A program made the position numbers and the translations under genes. From Atopsyche davidsoni (Eukaryota > Arthropoda > Insecta > Trichoptera > Hydrobiosidae): a DNA stretch of 64,000 bases. Shown in pieces: positions 1-10,099 of the stretch (position 1 is its first letter; each line of letters begins with the position of its first letter). The stretch spans positions 4,406,501 through 4,470,500 of the forward strand of contig JAILWY010000024.1 in the NCBI GenBank assembly GCA_022113835.1, given 5' to 3'. Under the pieces are notes generated by a model. It saw only the letters and a program-made list of their open reading frames with translations. It searched no databases and had not been told where the DNA came from.

Positions 1-171
1 TGTGTATCTATTAACTTTTATCAAAATGTTGAAATTTTTGTTCGGGAAATCTCGAAAATCTATGTAATCAAATAAACCGGATTTGATCATTATTTTTTTA
101 ATTTAAGTGGCCTAATACCACCTCAGTATTATTGGCTTTCAAATGAAACCGGTTTGGGGCACATTTGGGTT

Positions 172-726
172 TTAAAGCTTAGAGCAGCCAGATCCACGCT
201 GATTTTTGAATTTGTGTTTTATAATAACAAAGTTTTTCGAAAGTTTGTAGACCATTTCATTAGTTGGCCAGCAATCGAGAAACCGGACGTTAAAAACGTT
301 CGATTGAATATTTATCGTCGGTGAATTACAATTTCCAAAATCAACAAAGCCACCGAAAGCTCGGCTGTAATTCAGGCGTGAACAAATCGCCAAGGGTTGC
401 AATGCGACCGCATCGGGTGGCTCCGATCCCGGAGAGGCCAATCGAATGATTTTTGCGCGGCTGCGGTCGTATTCTGCCCCCGGCCCGCGGAGTGTGAAGC
501 GCGCCCGATTTGTTTTATTTGCGGGGTGGCAAAGTTTTTGAGTTATGCCGCCAGTAAGGGATGTGTTCTGAACTTTGGCCATCGCTGCCGGAGGGTGCTC
601 GGGGTCAGCACACCCCGGATATGACCCGGCAATCTGCGCTGTCGGTGCCTTCGAGCTACTCGCGACCACTGTTAAGGGTCTAGGTCCCATAATCAAGTTT
701 TTTTGAGTATTTTTGAGTATTCTCAT
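172..726 (-). other. Unassigned 184-codon ORF in a GC-rich patch
   Basis: A stop-free run of 184 codons lies on the minus strand, mostly within a GC-rich, CpG-containing patch (about 330-670). The translated protein has no motif I recognise. Its first codons run through a piggyBac-type terminus (TTAAGGGTCT at 672-681), which argues against a real start there. High GC alone makes stop-free runs more likely. It could be a genomic patch from an old transposon, or part of an unrecognised exon. Confidence 0.15.
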
Positions 727-745
727 TGTTATATCTATGTTATGG
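672..745 (+). mobile_element. piggyBac-type terminus, truncated copy
   Basis: TTAA (672-675) is followed by GGGTCTAGGTCCCATAATC, matching the 5' ends of the elements at 1711 and 39161. Similarity stops after about 50 bp, where SINE-related sequence begins. Confidence 0.5.
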
Positions 746-779
746 ATAAGTCAATCAGATGCGTATTTATTACCCATTA

Positions 780-880
780 CGGGCTTATTATATTTACTAA
801 TATGATAAGGCACATTAGTTCATATAAAGAAGATGATTTAAAGAAACTCTCAGAAAAATATCATCGTGATTTTAGATATA
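780..880 (-). mobile_element. SINE 3' part, truncated copy
   Basis: On the minus strand this is a diverged copy of the body that follows the tRNA-like head at 1047-1122. The shared core reads GATATTTTTCTGAGAG and continues with TTCTTTAAATCATCT. The tRNA-like head is missing. Confidence 0.6.
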
Positions 881-1019
881 GATAGAGAGAATAGATTTTA
901 AAAATAATGTCCAGATGGGAATAAAATCGCTTTACTTGTTACTTTGTTCATAAAGTCCAGTGCTTGCAAATCACTAAATATTGATTGGCCTGGGCACTTT
1001 GGTTCATATGTAGAGTATG

Positions 1020-1205
1020 ATTGTTAAAAATTCTCGATAAACGGAAGTGATTTGTTAGTACAAGGGTTAGTACACCGGCCTTGTAAGCCAGGGGATGTGG
1101 GTTCAAATCCCACACAAATCACGATGTTATTTTTCTGAGAGTTTCTTTAAATCATCTTCTATATATGAACTAATGTGCCTAATCATATTAGTAAATATTC
1201 TCATT
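1020..1205 (+). mobile_element. tRNA-headed SINE, full-looking copy
   Basis: A tRNA-like head (1047-1122) is followed by an unrelated body of about 80 bp. The same unit recurs inverted at 1495-1665, and the body alone recurs at 780-880. An internal Pol III B box (GGTTCAAATCC, 1100-1110) is perfect. Repetition plus a tRNA head defines a SINE rather than a single-copy tRNA gene. Confidence 0.7.
1047..1122 (+). tRNA. tRNA-Thr(TGT)-like cloverleaf within the SINE
   Basis: These 76 nt fold as a cloverleaf. A 9-bp terminal stem (GTGATTTGT with ACAAATCAC) closes it. The D stem is GTAC/GTAC and the anticodon stem CCGGC/GCCAG has one C-A mismatch. The loop CTTGTAA places TGT as anticodon, and a perfect 5-bp T stem (GTGGG/CCCAC) has loop TTCAAAT. 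The terminal stem is 9 bp instead of 7. Since the sequence is the head of a repeated element, I regard it as tRNA-derived and not a functional tRNA gene. Confidence 0.35.
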
Positions 1206-1494
1206 GTCTCAGCCAAGCACCACGTCACAGAAAAGGCTTTCAAGGGGAGGCTCTAGGAATTGATATCAATAATTTGTCATTAAACAAAAGCTCCGAAACG
1301 AGTGACTGAAATCGTCGAAATCAGATTAATGCAGAATATCGGATTTTTAAACATTGTCATTTCTATAGTCAGCAAAACAGAAATATGTTAAAAGCTCCAC
1401 ATTACGCTTTTGAAATCATCCTCCATTCAAATTGAAAAGTACTGTGCGTGTTTGTAATCTTGTAATGCTATTGATATTTGTTATATAAATACAC

Positions 1495-1665
1495 TACTAA
1501 TATGTTAGGCACATTAGTTCATACATAGTAGATGATTTAAAGAAACTCTCAGAAAAATATCATCGTGATTTGTGTGGGATTTGAACCCACATCCCCTGGC
1601 TTACATGGCCGGTGTACTAACCCTTGTACTAACGAATCACTTCCGTTTATTGAGAATTTTTAACA
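1495..1665 (-). mobile_element. tRNA-headed SINE, inverted copy
   Basis: Inverted copy of the unit at 1020-1205. The tRNA-like head is at 1565-1640. Position 33 of the anticodon loop is A instead of T (CATGTAA) and the terminal stem has one mismatch, so this copy is more decayed. The two copies can pair over about 170 bp. Confidence 0.7.
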
Positions 1666-1710
1666 ATTCTTGTTAAATACGTTTATTACACCCAAAGCTG
1701 TTCTTAATTG

Positions 1711-1872
1711 TTAAGGGTCTAGGTCCTATAATCGAGTTTTTTTGATCATTTTCTAGTCCGTTTTGCGAAAAGTCGATTGCACAATTAAATATAGTGACAA
1801 TTAAATGACAGGATTTCGCCAGGTAATGGACTGCCTCAAAGGCAATTAAAAGCCTGGAAGCAACTGCCTTAA
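1711..1872 (+). mobile_element. Short piggyBac-type MITE
   Basis: TTAA at both ends (1711-1714 and 1869-1872) encloses a sequence starting GGGTCTAGGTCC. It shares its 5' half with the element at 39161, and its 3' part (AATGACAGGATTTCGC) with the ends of the elements at 31.9 and 39.2 kb. It is an internally deleted, non-autonomous form of that family. Confidence 0.55.
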
Positions 1873-2072
1873 TAAATCAATAAATTTTTTTTTTATAGTT
1901 TCGCTGATTTCAGGTTGCTTCTCAAATACGCGAGAATATAAAATCTCATATTCCATCGAATACGACACAATTTATTTATATATATTTAGTTTTTGTGAAG
2001 ACCGTCAAAGTAAGTGCGATTTTACCTATACAGGTTTTATTTGTATTGATTGCAATTGATACCGATGCGGTT

Positions 2073-2088
2073 CGGGTACTAGTACCCG
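2073..2088. repeat. Perfect 16-bp palindrome
   Basis: CGGGTACTAGTACCCG is a perfect palindrome in a short GC-rich stretch just ahead of the piggyBac-like coding relic. It may belong to the element's leader region. Confidence 0.5.
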
Positions 2089-2206
2089 TTTCGCGGACTG
2101 CTGTCTAAAGGCGGGGTGCGTATTAATACCTTTTTTGAATGTGTTGACTTTAAAAGCAGAAAAAGGTCATTTTACTCTTTTGGCTTACAGCTCGTAATGT
2201 TTGTTT

Positions 2207-2452
2207 AGACTCGTCAACATCACTTCAACCAATACTGTCAAGTGATTCTGAACAAAGTGACAATGAAGAAGTGGAGTGGTCAGAGAATGATAATCCTTCA
2301 ATTATTGAACAATTTTTAGGACAAAGTGGTGTTATTGAGGTGCCAAGTAATCCGCAAAGTGTGTTCAACTTTTTATAGAAAACGATTTATTTGACTACAT
2401 GCAAATCAAAGAGTGTATAGACTAGATTTCACACGTGAAATTTTACACGAAT
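2207..2452 (+). pseudogene. piggyBac-like transposase N-terminal relic
   Basis: The plus strand encodes an acidic stretch (SSDSEQSDNEEVEW) followed by IIEQFLGQSGVIEVP and NPQSVFNFL, then a stop (TAG at about 2375). A one-base frame change continues with ENDLFDYM. piggyBac transposases have this order: an acidic N terminus, then F-x-G-x-x-G, then a Pro-x-x-FF-x-x-(F)-x-D-x-L segment. No later domain, including the catalytic Asp region, was found. It sits 340 bp past a short TTAA-bounded piggyBac-type element and may be the remains of a coding relative. Confidence 0.5.
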
Positions 2453-2489
2453 TTTGTCCGCTACTCAAATCAGTTTAGTCAATTTGATA

Positions 2490-4320
2490 CTCGCTTAAAG
2501 TGTATTTTAATATGATTAAGTACATTTTTTCATCTGTTGAAACGATGATATTTTTAAAAGTCACCAATCTATATATCTGGGAAACGCGCCTTATCGAAAT
2601 TTGTTTGGAATTTCAAAATAAATATAAATGTCTAATTCACAACCGATTACTGTAGAAATCTATGAAAGTTATAACCTAAAACCATATGGTATGAGTGAAA
2701 ATTGCATCGTATAGCAGTGAACACTGCTTCTAGCATTGGAAATATTCAGGAGTGTCATTGTATTCATAGGGCGATGTTGGAGGTATATTTTTTCTGTATA
2801 GTGCATAATTATAAAGTCATTAAGAAGTCTTGACGAAGGGATGAAAAAGACAGCCTCCAGCGTAGGAAGCCCATGCTTTCGGTTCTCTCCAGTATTACTT
2901 TTTGTTTCTTTTTATGTAAATCTATGAAAACAATGCAGGTTAATTGACAAGTCAACAAGCCAATACAAAGCCCTGAAATATTCTTTAGGCAAAGATTAAG
3001 ATCGTAATACGTTTGACAACTCTTTCAGTTCAGCCGGAACGATGAAATTCTTATCTGTGTTTTGATGTAAAATTTCGATTTAACTATTTTTTTTTACAAT
3101 ATCTTGTAAAGTTTAAATTAAAAACTATACACACAAGGTGTCTCCGAATAATTAAAAAAACACCCCAATATTAGTAACAGAATACGAAAAACACTGCATA
3201 TCATAAAATAAATATTCAACTGCCTTTGCATATGTTTACAAAGCAGCGTATGAACTGTTAGCTCAAAGAAAATTTAAATTTGAAGTCGTACATTTTTTGT
3301 TACAATGTAACTTACATTTTTCGGTTGGTGGGCCTGGGGCGAAGGAAGGCTTTAAAATATGAAAATATGTAGTCGGGGTAGTTGGCGGCGGATTTGTATC
3401 TGCATATATATTTTTTATTTCACAGGTTAGTCGGTGAAAATATTCTCGTAATAATTCCACTTAATGTTTTACTCGAAATGTCAATGTTATTTAACATTCT
3501 GTTTATTCATTGCCGCTTATATTTTTCTTATAAAAAAAAATATATTTTATCGCTGTTGCTTATAGTAAGGATTCATTTTGTGAAATGCGTTCGCAAAAGA
3601 CTTTACGCACTCCACTCTAATTGATATATACGTAAAACGATTTTTTTTTAAAACAGATGTTTTAAATATCACGAGTGATGTTTTTCTCAATAGTTCGGAC
3701 TTAACCTTTTAGTAAGAAGCGGTTAAAAAAAAATATTTTAACAGATTGCGTAGTCGTAACTTATGGTTCAGAAATATATTTTTTAACACTGTGTGCTTTT
3801 TGAAACGTTAACGACAGTATATTAAAATTTCCCGAAACAACAACTCAGCTTATATTCGATTTAAGCCTTCCGTGCATGTTGCAAATATTCCCCAATCTAA
3901 CTTTCAAATGTTATGTCGGTATTTTTCTACTCGCTATGTTTCCCATAGAGCAAGTTTGCAGTCATCAATCACCAGGAAATGGCTATTTTTCAGGGAGCAT
4001 ATAAACTTCAGAGCTTGCATTCTATTGTTTACTTTCGTACAAGCTTCTCTTTCATAAAATGGAACATTTTAAGCACACAAAACTTTAACTGTATTTTCGT
4101 GCTTATGTGTAATAATAAAAGCTCGCCAAAATGCATTTTTAAATAACATTAATAACACAAGCAAAATTTTATTAATTTTTCTTGTACTCAACATCTGAAA
4201 ATTAAACGTGCATAAAAAAGTATGTCCTTTTATTAACTTAAAGTAATTTAATAGTTAAGTTATGATATAAGCATTATTTTTTGGATAAAGTCCACCATAA
4301 AAATTTGCACTAAAATAATC
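2490..4320. other. AT-rich intergenic stretch
   Basis: No gene, RNA or clear repeat was recognised. Short ORFs here (3263-3460, 3382-3624, 3872-4057) resemble no family I know. Confidence 0.6.
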
Positions 4321-4470
4321 ATGAACAAAGAATCCGTAAAAACACCTGCTGAAAAAGAAGAGGCATTGTATCCATCTGGTTGTATAAAAGAGAATAATAG
4401 TAAACATGCGCTCAATAGGTTCGTTCCGAGAAGGGTTTTATTTGCTTTTGGACTAGTAGATAATATATAA
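4321..4470 (+). CDS. Short coding-like stretch, possibly a first exon of an MFS (SLC17-like) transporter
   Basis: An ATG at 4321 opens 49 codons (MNKESVKTPAEKEEALYPSG, then later RFVPRRVLFAFGLV) up to a TAA at 4468. The charged cytoplasmic-style N terminus followed by VPRRVLFAF resembles the start of insect phosphate/sialin-type transporters, where the first membrane helix begins with a similar R-x-(V/I)-L-A pattern. A GTAGAT that could act as a donor follows at about 4457. I found no further MFS exon downstream in the window. It may be a stray exon, a gene fragment or a chance ORF; the assignment is from memory of the motif only. Confidence 0.22.
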   Translation: MNKESVKTPAEKEEALYPSGCIKENNSKHALNRFVPRRVLFAFGLVDNI

Positions 4471-4479
4471 TTTAACCAG

Positions 4480-6625
4480 AAATAATATTTGAGACATTTT
4501 AAAATTTCTAAGCACTATCCTAACCTGTCTACTTTCTGTTTTAATAAATTTTTCTTGGATTATAATAGGTTGTACCTACTTTTTCAAGTGCCTTTTCTCA
4601 TAGGATTCTAGAGACTATTTCACTGAAGTTACTAATTTGGCTGAACTTCCGACTTCCATCCACGCAAATTGGCACAAATTTCGCATACACTATAGCCTTG
4701 TGGTTCTAATGCCTCTTTTTTCATGGATATTCTCCTGAACTATCAGCTGTAGTAGACTATGCATTTCTGAAACCATGGCCTTACGCTTTTTCCCCACCAT
4801 CAGTTCATTTGGGACGTTGTCATCTCAAGGTGTTTAAAATTTTCTTATATAAAGCCACATTTCACTTGCATCGATTTTTTTGCATTGTTGCATGTTTCCA
4901 GTCAACAAATCCACAAAAAAAAACCCAAGACAATTTAGTCAATCTTCAGCAAGTTTTAAATGATTACTCTTTGGCATACAATACTTCGATATCTTCGGTT
5001 TAGTAAAGATAGTATAAAATATTATAAAACGAAACATCAGACTTGTAGAGTAGTATATTAGGTTTAAATAACAGGTAAAACATTTTTTAAAAGAGAACTA
5101 AAGGCAAAACTATATATATTCTTAAGACAGCTTAATTTTCTATTTGCATTAAGTTTGTCTTACTCTAAATAATTATTTTATGTAAGAGTAAAAATATCAT
5201 AGTGTGATAAAGTATTACTTTACTTATTTCAAAAGAGTGACAAAATTTTAAGTCTGAAAATATAATTACAAAAACATAGCGCGAGAATAATTGCAAAAAC
5301 AAAATCAGGTTGGTTTTAATTAAAACAAAAAAGCACCCATGCTTTGGTATATTGTTATCTAGTAAAAAATAAAGAGGAACTAATCTCAACATCATCCCGC
5401 CCAAAAGTGTGTTTTCAATTATTTTAAGTGTTTTTGGAAGGCCTTGGATTATCGCAAAGCCTTCGTCAAAATACGCAACCGGGACCCCGTAAGACCTCGA
5501 AAGGTCTAGACGAGTTTCAAAGCCTAACTTATAATTTAAAACAACAGTAACTTAATAAACCGAAACTAAGCTCAGAGACAATACATCAAACTCTGCTTAA
5601 CTCATTTTCAAAACGACGCAAATTCGCCTCTAACTCGGCGTCACAGGCACTTAAAAACCTTCCCCTAAATTTTGTGGCTGTACCCTTGACTAAATTAAAA
5701 TACCTTCCTGTTCCTTTGGTTTTTGATTGGAAAATATAATTGAACAGTGAATTGGATTTATACAATGTTATAATACTCATCGTTTCGTATAAAAAAACTC
5801 ATAATTACTTGAACTCCAAAAAACTCTAAAAGAAATTTATATATATATAATATATAACGAAAGGCACTATTATTAGGTACCTGTGTAGACTGCCTCGCAG
5901 TTTAGTATCTACGTGGGTATAAAGTCTCATTGGAAGCCATTTTTCTTAAGTCGCTTCCGGTGCCGAAGTTCTGGGACCTTTTTTTAAGCGGAGGCTTTGC
6001 AGAAAGGGAACTTACACTCAATTTGTGCGCATAGGGGCGGAATTTTAAAATGCTCGGTAGGAAGTGGCAAAGTAAACTCTAGCAAAAATTTTGAAGCATC
6101 TCTCCGAGTGCCGAGGGATGTAATTAAAAGATAAAGACGTGTTCGCGTCTCTGGAAGAAACGGCTGCACTTTGAAGACAAAATATTTGATACATTTTTTT
6201 GAGCAATCATGTAATAGCTGAAAGAGCCTGTAAATAGATAAAACTAAGTATATTTTTAATGCATGATTCATTATATTTTTTTTAGCTATTAAACTTTACA
6301 TGCATAAGTGTGAGTGTAGGTATGGCCAAATTAAGTATGTACTGAATTTTTTAAATTTCTTTCAACAGACGATAACTCTTAGTATAAATATCCATAGAAT
6401 TTTGATTAGAAATTCCTCCGTCGAAATTTTTTTTTATCAAGAATCTCATACAAAAGATCTGTGCGGGGTAAAAACAGTGCATTCATGAAATATTCGATTT
6501 AAATTGAGCTGAATGTAACTCTTGAACGATCTTTATATAAGGCTGTATACTGCATCCCCATGTGTTTTCAGGGCTAACGACCGAGCCAGACAAATTCATG
6601 GCAATGCATCAGTGCTGGTCGCCGC
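4480..6625. other. AT-rich intergenic stretch
   Basis: No recognisable gene. Minus-strand ORFs at 5586-5780 and 5984-6271 lie in slightly GC-richer pieces, but their proteins match nothing I recognise; they may be transposon debris. Confidence 0.5.
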
Positions 6626-6628
6626 TGG

Positions 6629-7307
6629 GCTTACACCATAGATTCCCAAAGTGGACTATATAATCCCTCGAAGTCGATTTGGGCCTGAAAAAGGTTCACG
6701 TCACAATGTACGTAAATCAGGTTCTTCATCATCGAAAGAAAAAAAAAACCGAAATATACAATATAAACATTAAGAAAAAAATTCAAAAAGGCAAATGTTA
6801 TAATATTATATACTATACACAAGATCTGTTTGGATCAAATTAATGCTAAATTATTTTTTTAAAATAAAATTTAGTTTAAGGATATAGATTCCCAAAATGA
6901 TCCATATCGATCCGCAAGGGGTTCACGCCAGCAAAAATAAAAATTGGGGGTGTATCTCAGGTCATCACCAAAACTTATATATATTGCTGTGTTCACAAAA
7001 TATTTTCTTATAATATACATATAAATTACTTGATTACGTATTAGTTAATAAATTTCATAAAATTGTGTAAGCAAGTATCTACTTGCTCTGTGATCACAGT
7101 GTATAGAACTTATACTAAATATTTTTTACTTTTAAATTGTTTAGAGTGGTACTCTGCAATAAAAGCTTTTAGTCAGCTGTCAATAACACGTTTGAAGTTG
7201 ATGAATTTGTAAAAAAATCAATCTAAGGAAGGCAAGGGGTCTACGAAAACAGAAAAAATCGGCACGTGGCCTACGGGTGAAACAAATTGGGGACCTCTGG
7301 CTTAGAC
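6629..7307. mobile_element. Non-autonomous hAT-like element with 8-bp target duplication
   Basis: Left end CATAGATTCCCAAAGTGG starts at 6637. The right end, read on the minus strand from 7299, is CAGAGGTCCCCAATTTG. These are imperfect inverted repeats of the hAT type (CA-G-x-TTCCCAA), matching at 12 of the first 17 positions. They are flanked by GCTTACAC (6629-6636) and GCTTAGAC (7300-7307), an 8-bp duplication with one mismatch. A second copy of the left-end motif (GATTCCCAAAATGATCC) lies inside at about 6886. No transposase is present. Confidence 0.6.
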
Positions 7308-7548
7308 GATCTTTGTGAAACTCTTTTCAAAAAAGTCAATGGTTTTAGAAAAATCCAGAATGAACGATCGAGCCTTCACACTGGGGTGAATTGAGTAGAA
7401 AAGCTGTGATTCCTTTTACATGGCGTGATGTTATTTAAAGCTCAAAAATTATCTTAACGATGTTTTTATTATGATTTTTTTCGTAACATTTCAATGGGTT
7501 TTTATTTGATGTGGCTCTGATGCTATTCGTTTATTTTGGGAGTCATTA

Positions 7549-7770
7549 TTATTGGGTGTTTTGCTGTTTCTCGCTGTCCCCATTCGGTAGCTTTTGCATG
7601 GCTGCTATTTTGTATCTTGAGCTTATGTGAAAGATCGGTAAAGGAGTAGTGGACATGGAAAAATGTATTCTGTAAGTACCTTGACCTACTTCACTATTTC
7701 CCCCTAAGAAAGCCATGAATAGACATAGATATATGTTCAATGGAAGATCACCTATTCTGAGGAGAGGCAC
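7549..7770 (-). repeat. Dispersed repeat, copy A
   Basis: Sequence around 7595-7655 (GCATGGCTGCTATTTTGTA, AAAGATCGGTAA, GAGTAGTGG) recurs at about 59248-59310. The piece TTTCCCCCTAAGAAAGCCAT (about 7697) recurs at 17230 and, more weakly, at 55553. It is an old interspersed family of unknown class; its minus-strand ORF is probably not a gene. Confidence 0.55.
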
Positions 7771-7799
7771 TTGGAGAGACTCTGTATTTTTCTCTGCAG

Positions 7800-9960
7800 A
7801 AATTTATATAATTAAATAAATTGATAATATTTATTAAAATCCCAAACATAAAGTCATTGACTTACTGTCATAGAATTAAGATGTAATCTTAAATTTCATA
7901 GTTTTTCAAAATTCGTAATTCGTTTTCAGGTGATTGTTTATTTTACATTGATAGCAAATACTGAGGTTCAAACAATCAATTTAAAAGTACAAATTCCCAA
8001 CTGGATAAAAGTTTGGACAGTTGAAAAAAGTGATAGTGAAATTTTCAAAACAAAGCAATAAAACTATTCTGAAAAGATAAAAAGCTTAAACCTGCAACTC
8101 TCCGGCTAGTTGTAGATAAATCATGACAAAGAAAATAGAAAATACACGATGGCTTAGTGGAAAGAGTCATTGACCTGTGAACTAAGAGATCACCGGGACT
8201 GGACACGATAAATATGACTTTTTATTTTCTTTTTACCTACGTTTGTGTATATATATTTGTGTGATGTATTAGAAAACTGAAAACTGACACTCGATAAATC
8301 TAACACTGAATTTTTTCTAAAAACACAAATACAATTTTTTTATAATATCGCATACATTTATAATAAAAATTTAAAAGTGCCTGCGCACTGCATTATGCGT
8401 TAGTGTACTATCGGCACAGGTAAATAGACTAGGGTTGGAGACGCAGGTCGAAGGCAGTCTCATAAATCATTAAAATAGAGCCATTACAACGATCTAGTAG
8501 AACCCTCGCCGGCGATAAGATTATCTGTGGACACCATAGGGTGAAGCACCAACCGTGCCAACCCCTGGGGATGCTCAGAAAACAGGCAAAACCTTCGGTG
8601 TTGTGATTTACACTGCCATATGATCGACGGTGTTATATTCCTTAGACTACCCGTTCGCATAAAAAAATCGATAGGCTTCCCATGGTGATTTCATATGTGT
8701 ATATCAACTCAACCTTTACTATAATTTGAATCAAAACTTGCTAATGGAAAGGTTTTTTTTTATTGATTTCAGAACGAAGGTCAATTGAATCTCAAATAAT
8801 TACAAAAAGTTTGTTCAAGTTAAGTAAGGTAAGTAAAGTACTGTGGTATATATATAAATAATACTTGAACAAAAAACATTTTTTAAATTCAATTATCGTT
8901 AAATCGGATCGCGATGAAGATTTAATGTACCACTTTTTATTTCAGCTTATAAACAATTTATCATTTTAGTTTCAATTCGAAAAAAAGCTCTTTTGTTGCT
9001 GATAAAACTTTGAATTAAAAATATTGGAATTAAAAAAATATGTAACCGCTCGTCAGTATTTGAGACAACATAGAATAAACTTAAAGCCTATGGTTCTCCA
9101 AAACAGTGATATCGTTTTTGATTAAAGTGTATAGGCAAAAGCTATGGTTGTTTCGATCTTTCAGATAAAGGCTATGGAAGAAAATATGTTTTAAAAAAAT
9201 TGGTTTTATAGCAGGATCCAGAAATCTTTAACAACATGAAAACTCTCGGTAAACTGCAGGACTGTTAGGTTGATAAAGTCTTTGAGGTGTGCTTGATGTT
9301 AAAAGTTTTCAGATCAATGATGACTAAATGATAAAATTTGCAGAAGGGAGACGTCATTGAGAATATCAATGTAAATCATCATTGTTCGAACTGAAACACG
9401 CAGAGTCCGAGATAATTCGGATACCAGAACCGAAGAGCTCTCAACCAAGAGTCCATTCTTTAACAAGTGAGCATTGTCAAGCATTTTGTCTAAAAAGGTA
9501 ACAATTTTAATTGGCAGAGCTCAAGCCGCAGCAGCAATAGTATAAAATATTTCAAGACGATTTTGTTACCCAAAGTTTTGGAGGAGCGCGTCCCGAAGCC
9601 AGCGCTTCCCAAACGCGGGCCCCGTCAAGATATCGCGAGCAAGTTTTTTCCAAAAGCTAATTAATGGCCTTAAAACTGTCAAGAAATTTCACTGCAGTAA
9701 ATTTTTATAAGGCTCCCCCTTCCCTGGCTTTTGACTCGGCGTCCCAGAAGCCTGGGGCGACCACCCCCAAAATTGTTTGCACGACTACTGTTGTTATTTT
9801 ATTACAACTCATATGATTTTATTGAACAAATATGCATTTAATAATTTATAATATTATTGATATTTATTTAAAAAAAAAAAAATGATGTATATATGTATGT
9901 ACTCGTATATATGTGTGTATATGTAAACTCGTTTATCTCTTTAAATATATGTACTCATAT
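7800..9960. other. Intergenic stretch with a tRNA-like relic and a hAT-like motif
   Basis: At 8150-8160 there is a perfect Pol III A box (TGGCTTAGTGG) heading a degenerate tRNA-like sequence to about 8213 with no good B box; this is probably a SINE relic. At about 9600 the GC-rich sequence CAGCGCTTCCCAAACGCGG looks like a hAT terminus, but no partner end was found. The remainder is AT-rich and featureless. Confidence 0.4.
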
Positions 9961-9976
9961 AAGTTCATTCGTTTAT

Positions 9977-9991
9977 ATTAATATATATATA

Positions 9992-10064
<73 letters not shown>

Positions 10065-10092
10065 AAATATATATATATATGTATAAATATAT
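9977..10092. repeat. Interrupted (TA)n microsatellite
   Basis: About 115 bp of TA/AT dinucleotides with GTATAAATAT interruptions. Confidence 0.95.
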
Positions 10093-10099
10093 TTTTTCA

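Noticed and set aside
1047..1122. Functional tRNA-Thr gene
   Set aside because: The sequence is the head of a repeated element, has a 9-bp terminal stem and an anticodon-stem mismatch, so a SINE is the better reading.
9590..9780. Complete hAT element
   Set aside because: Only one terminus-like sequence (CAGCGCTTCCCAA) is present; no partner end or 8-bp duplication was found.
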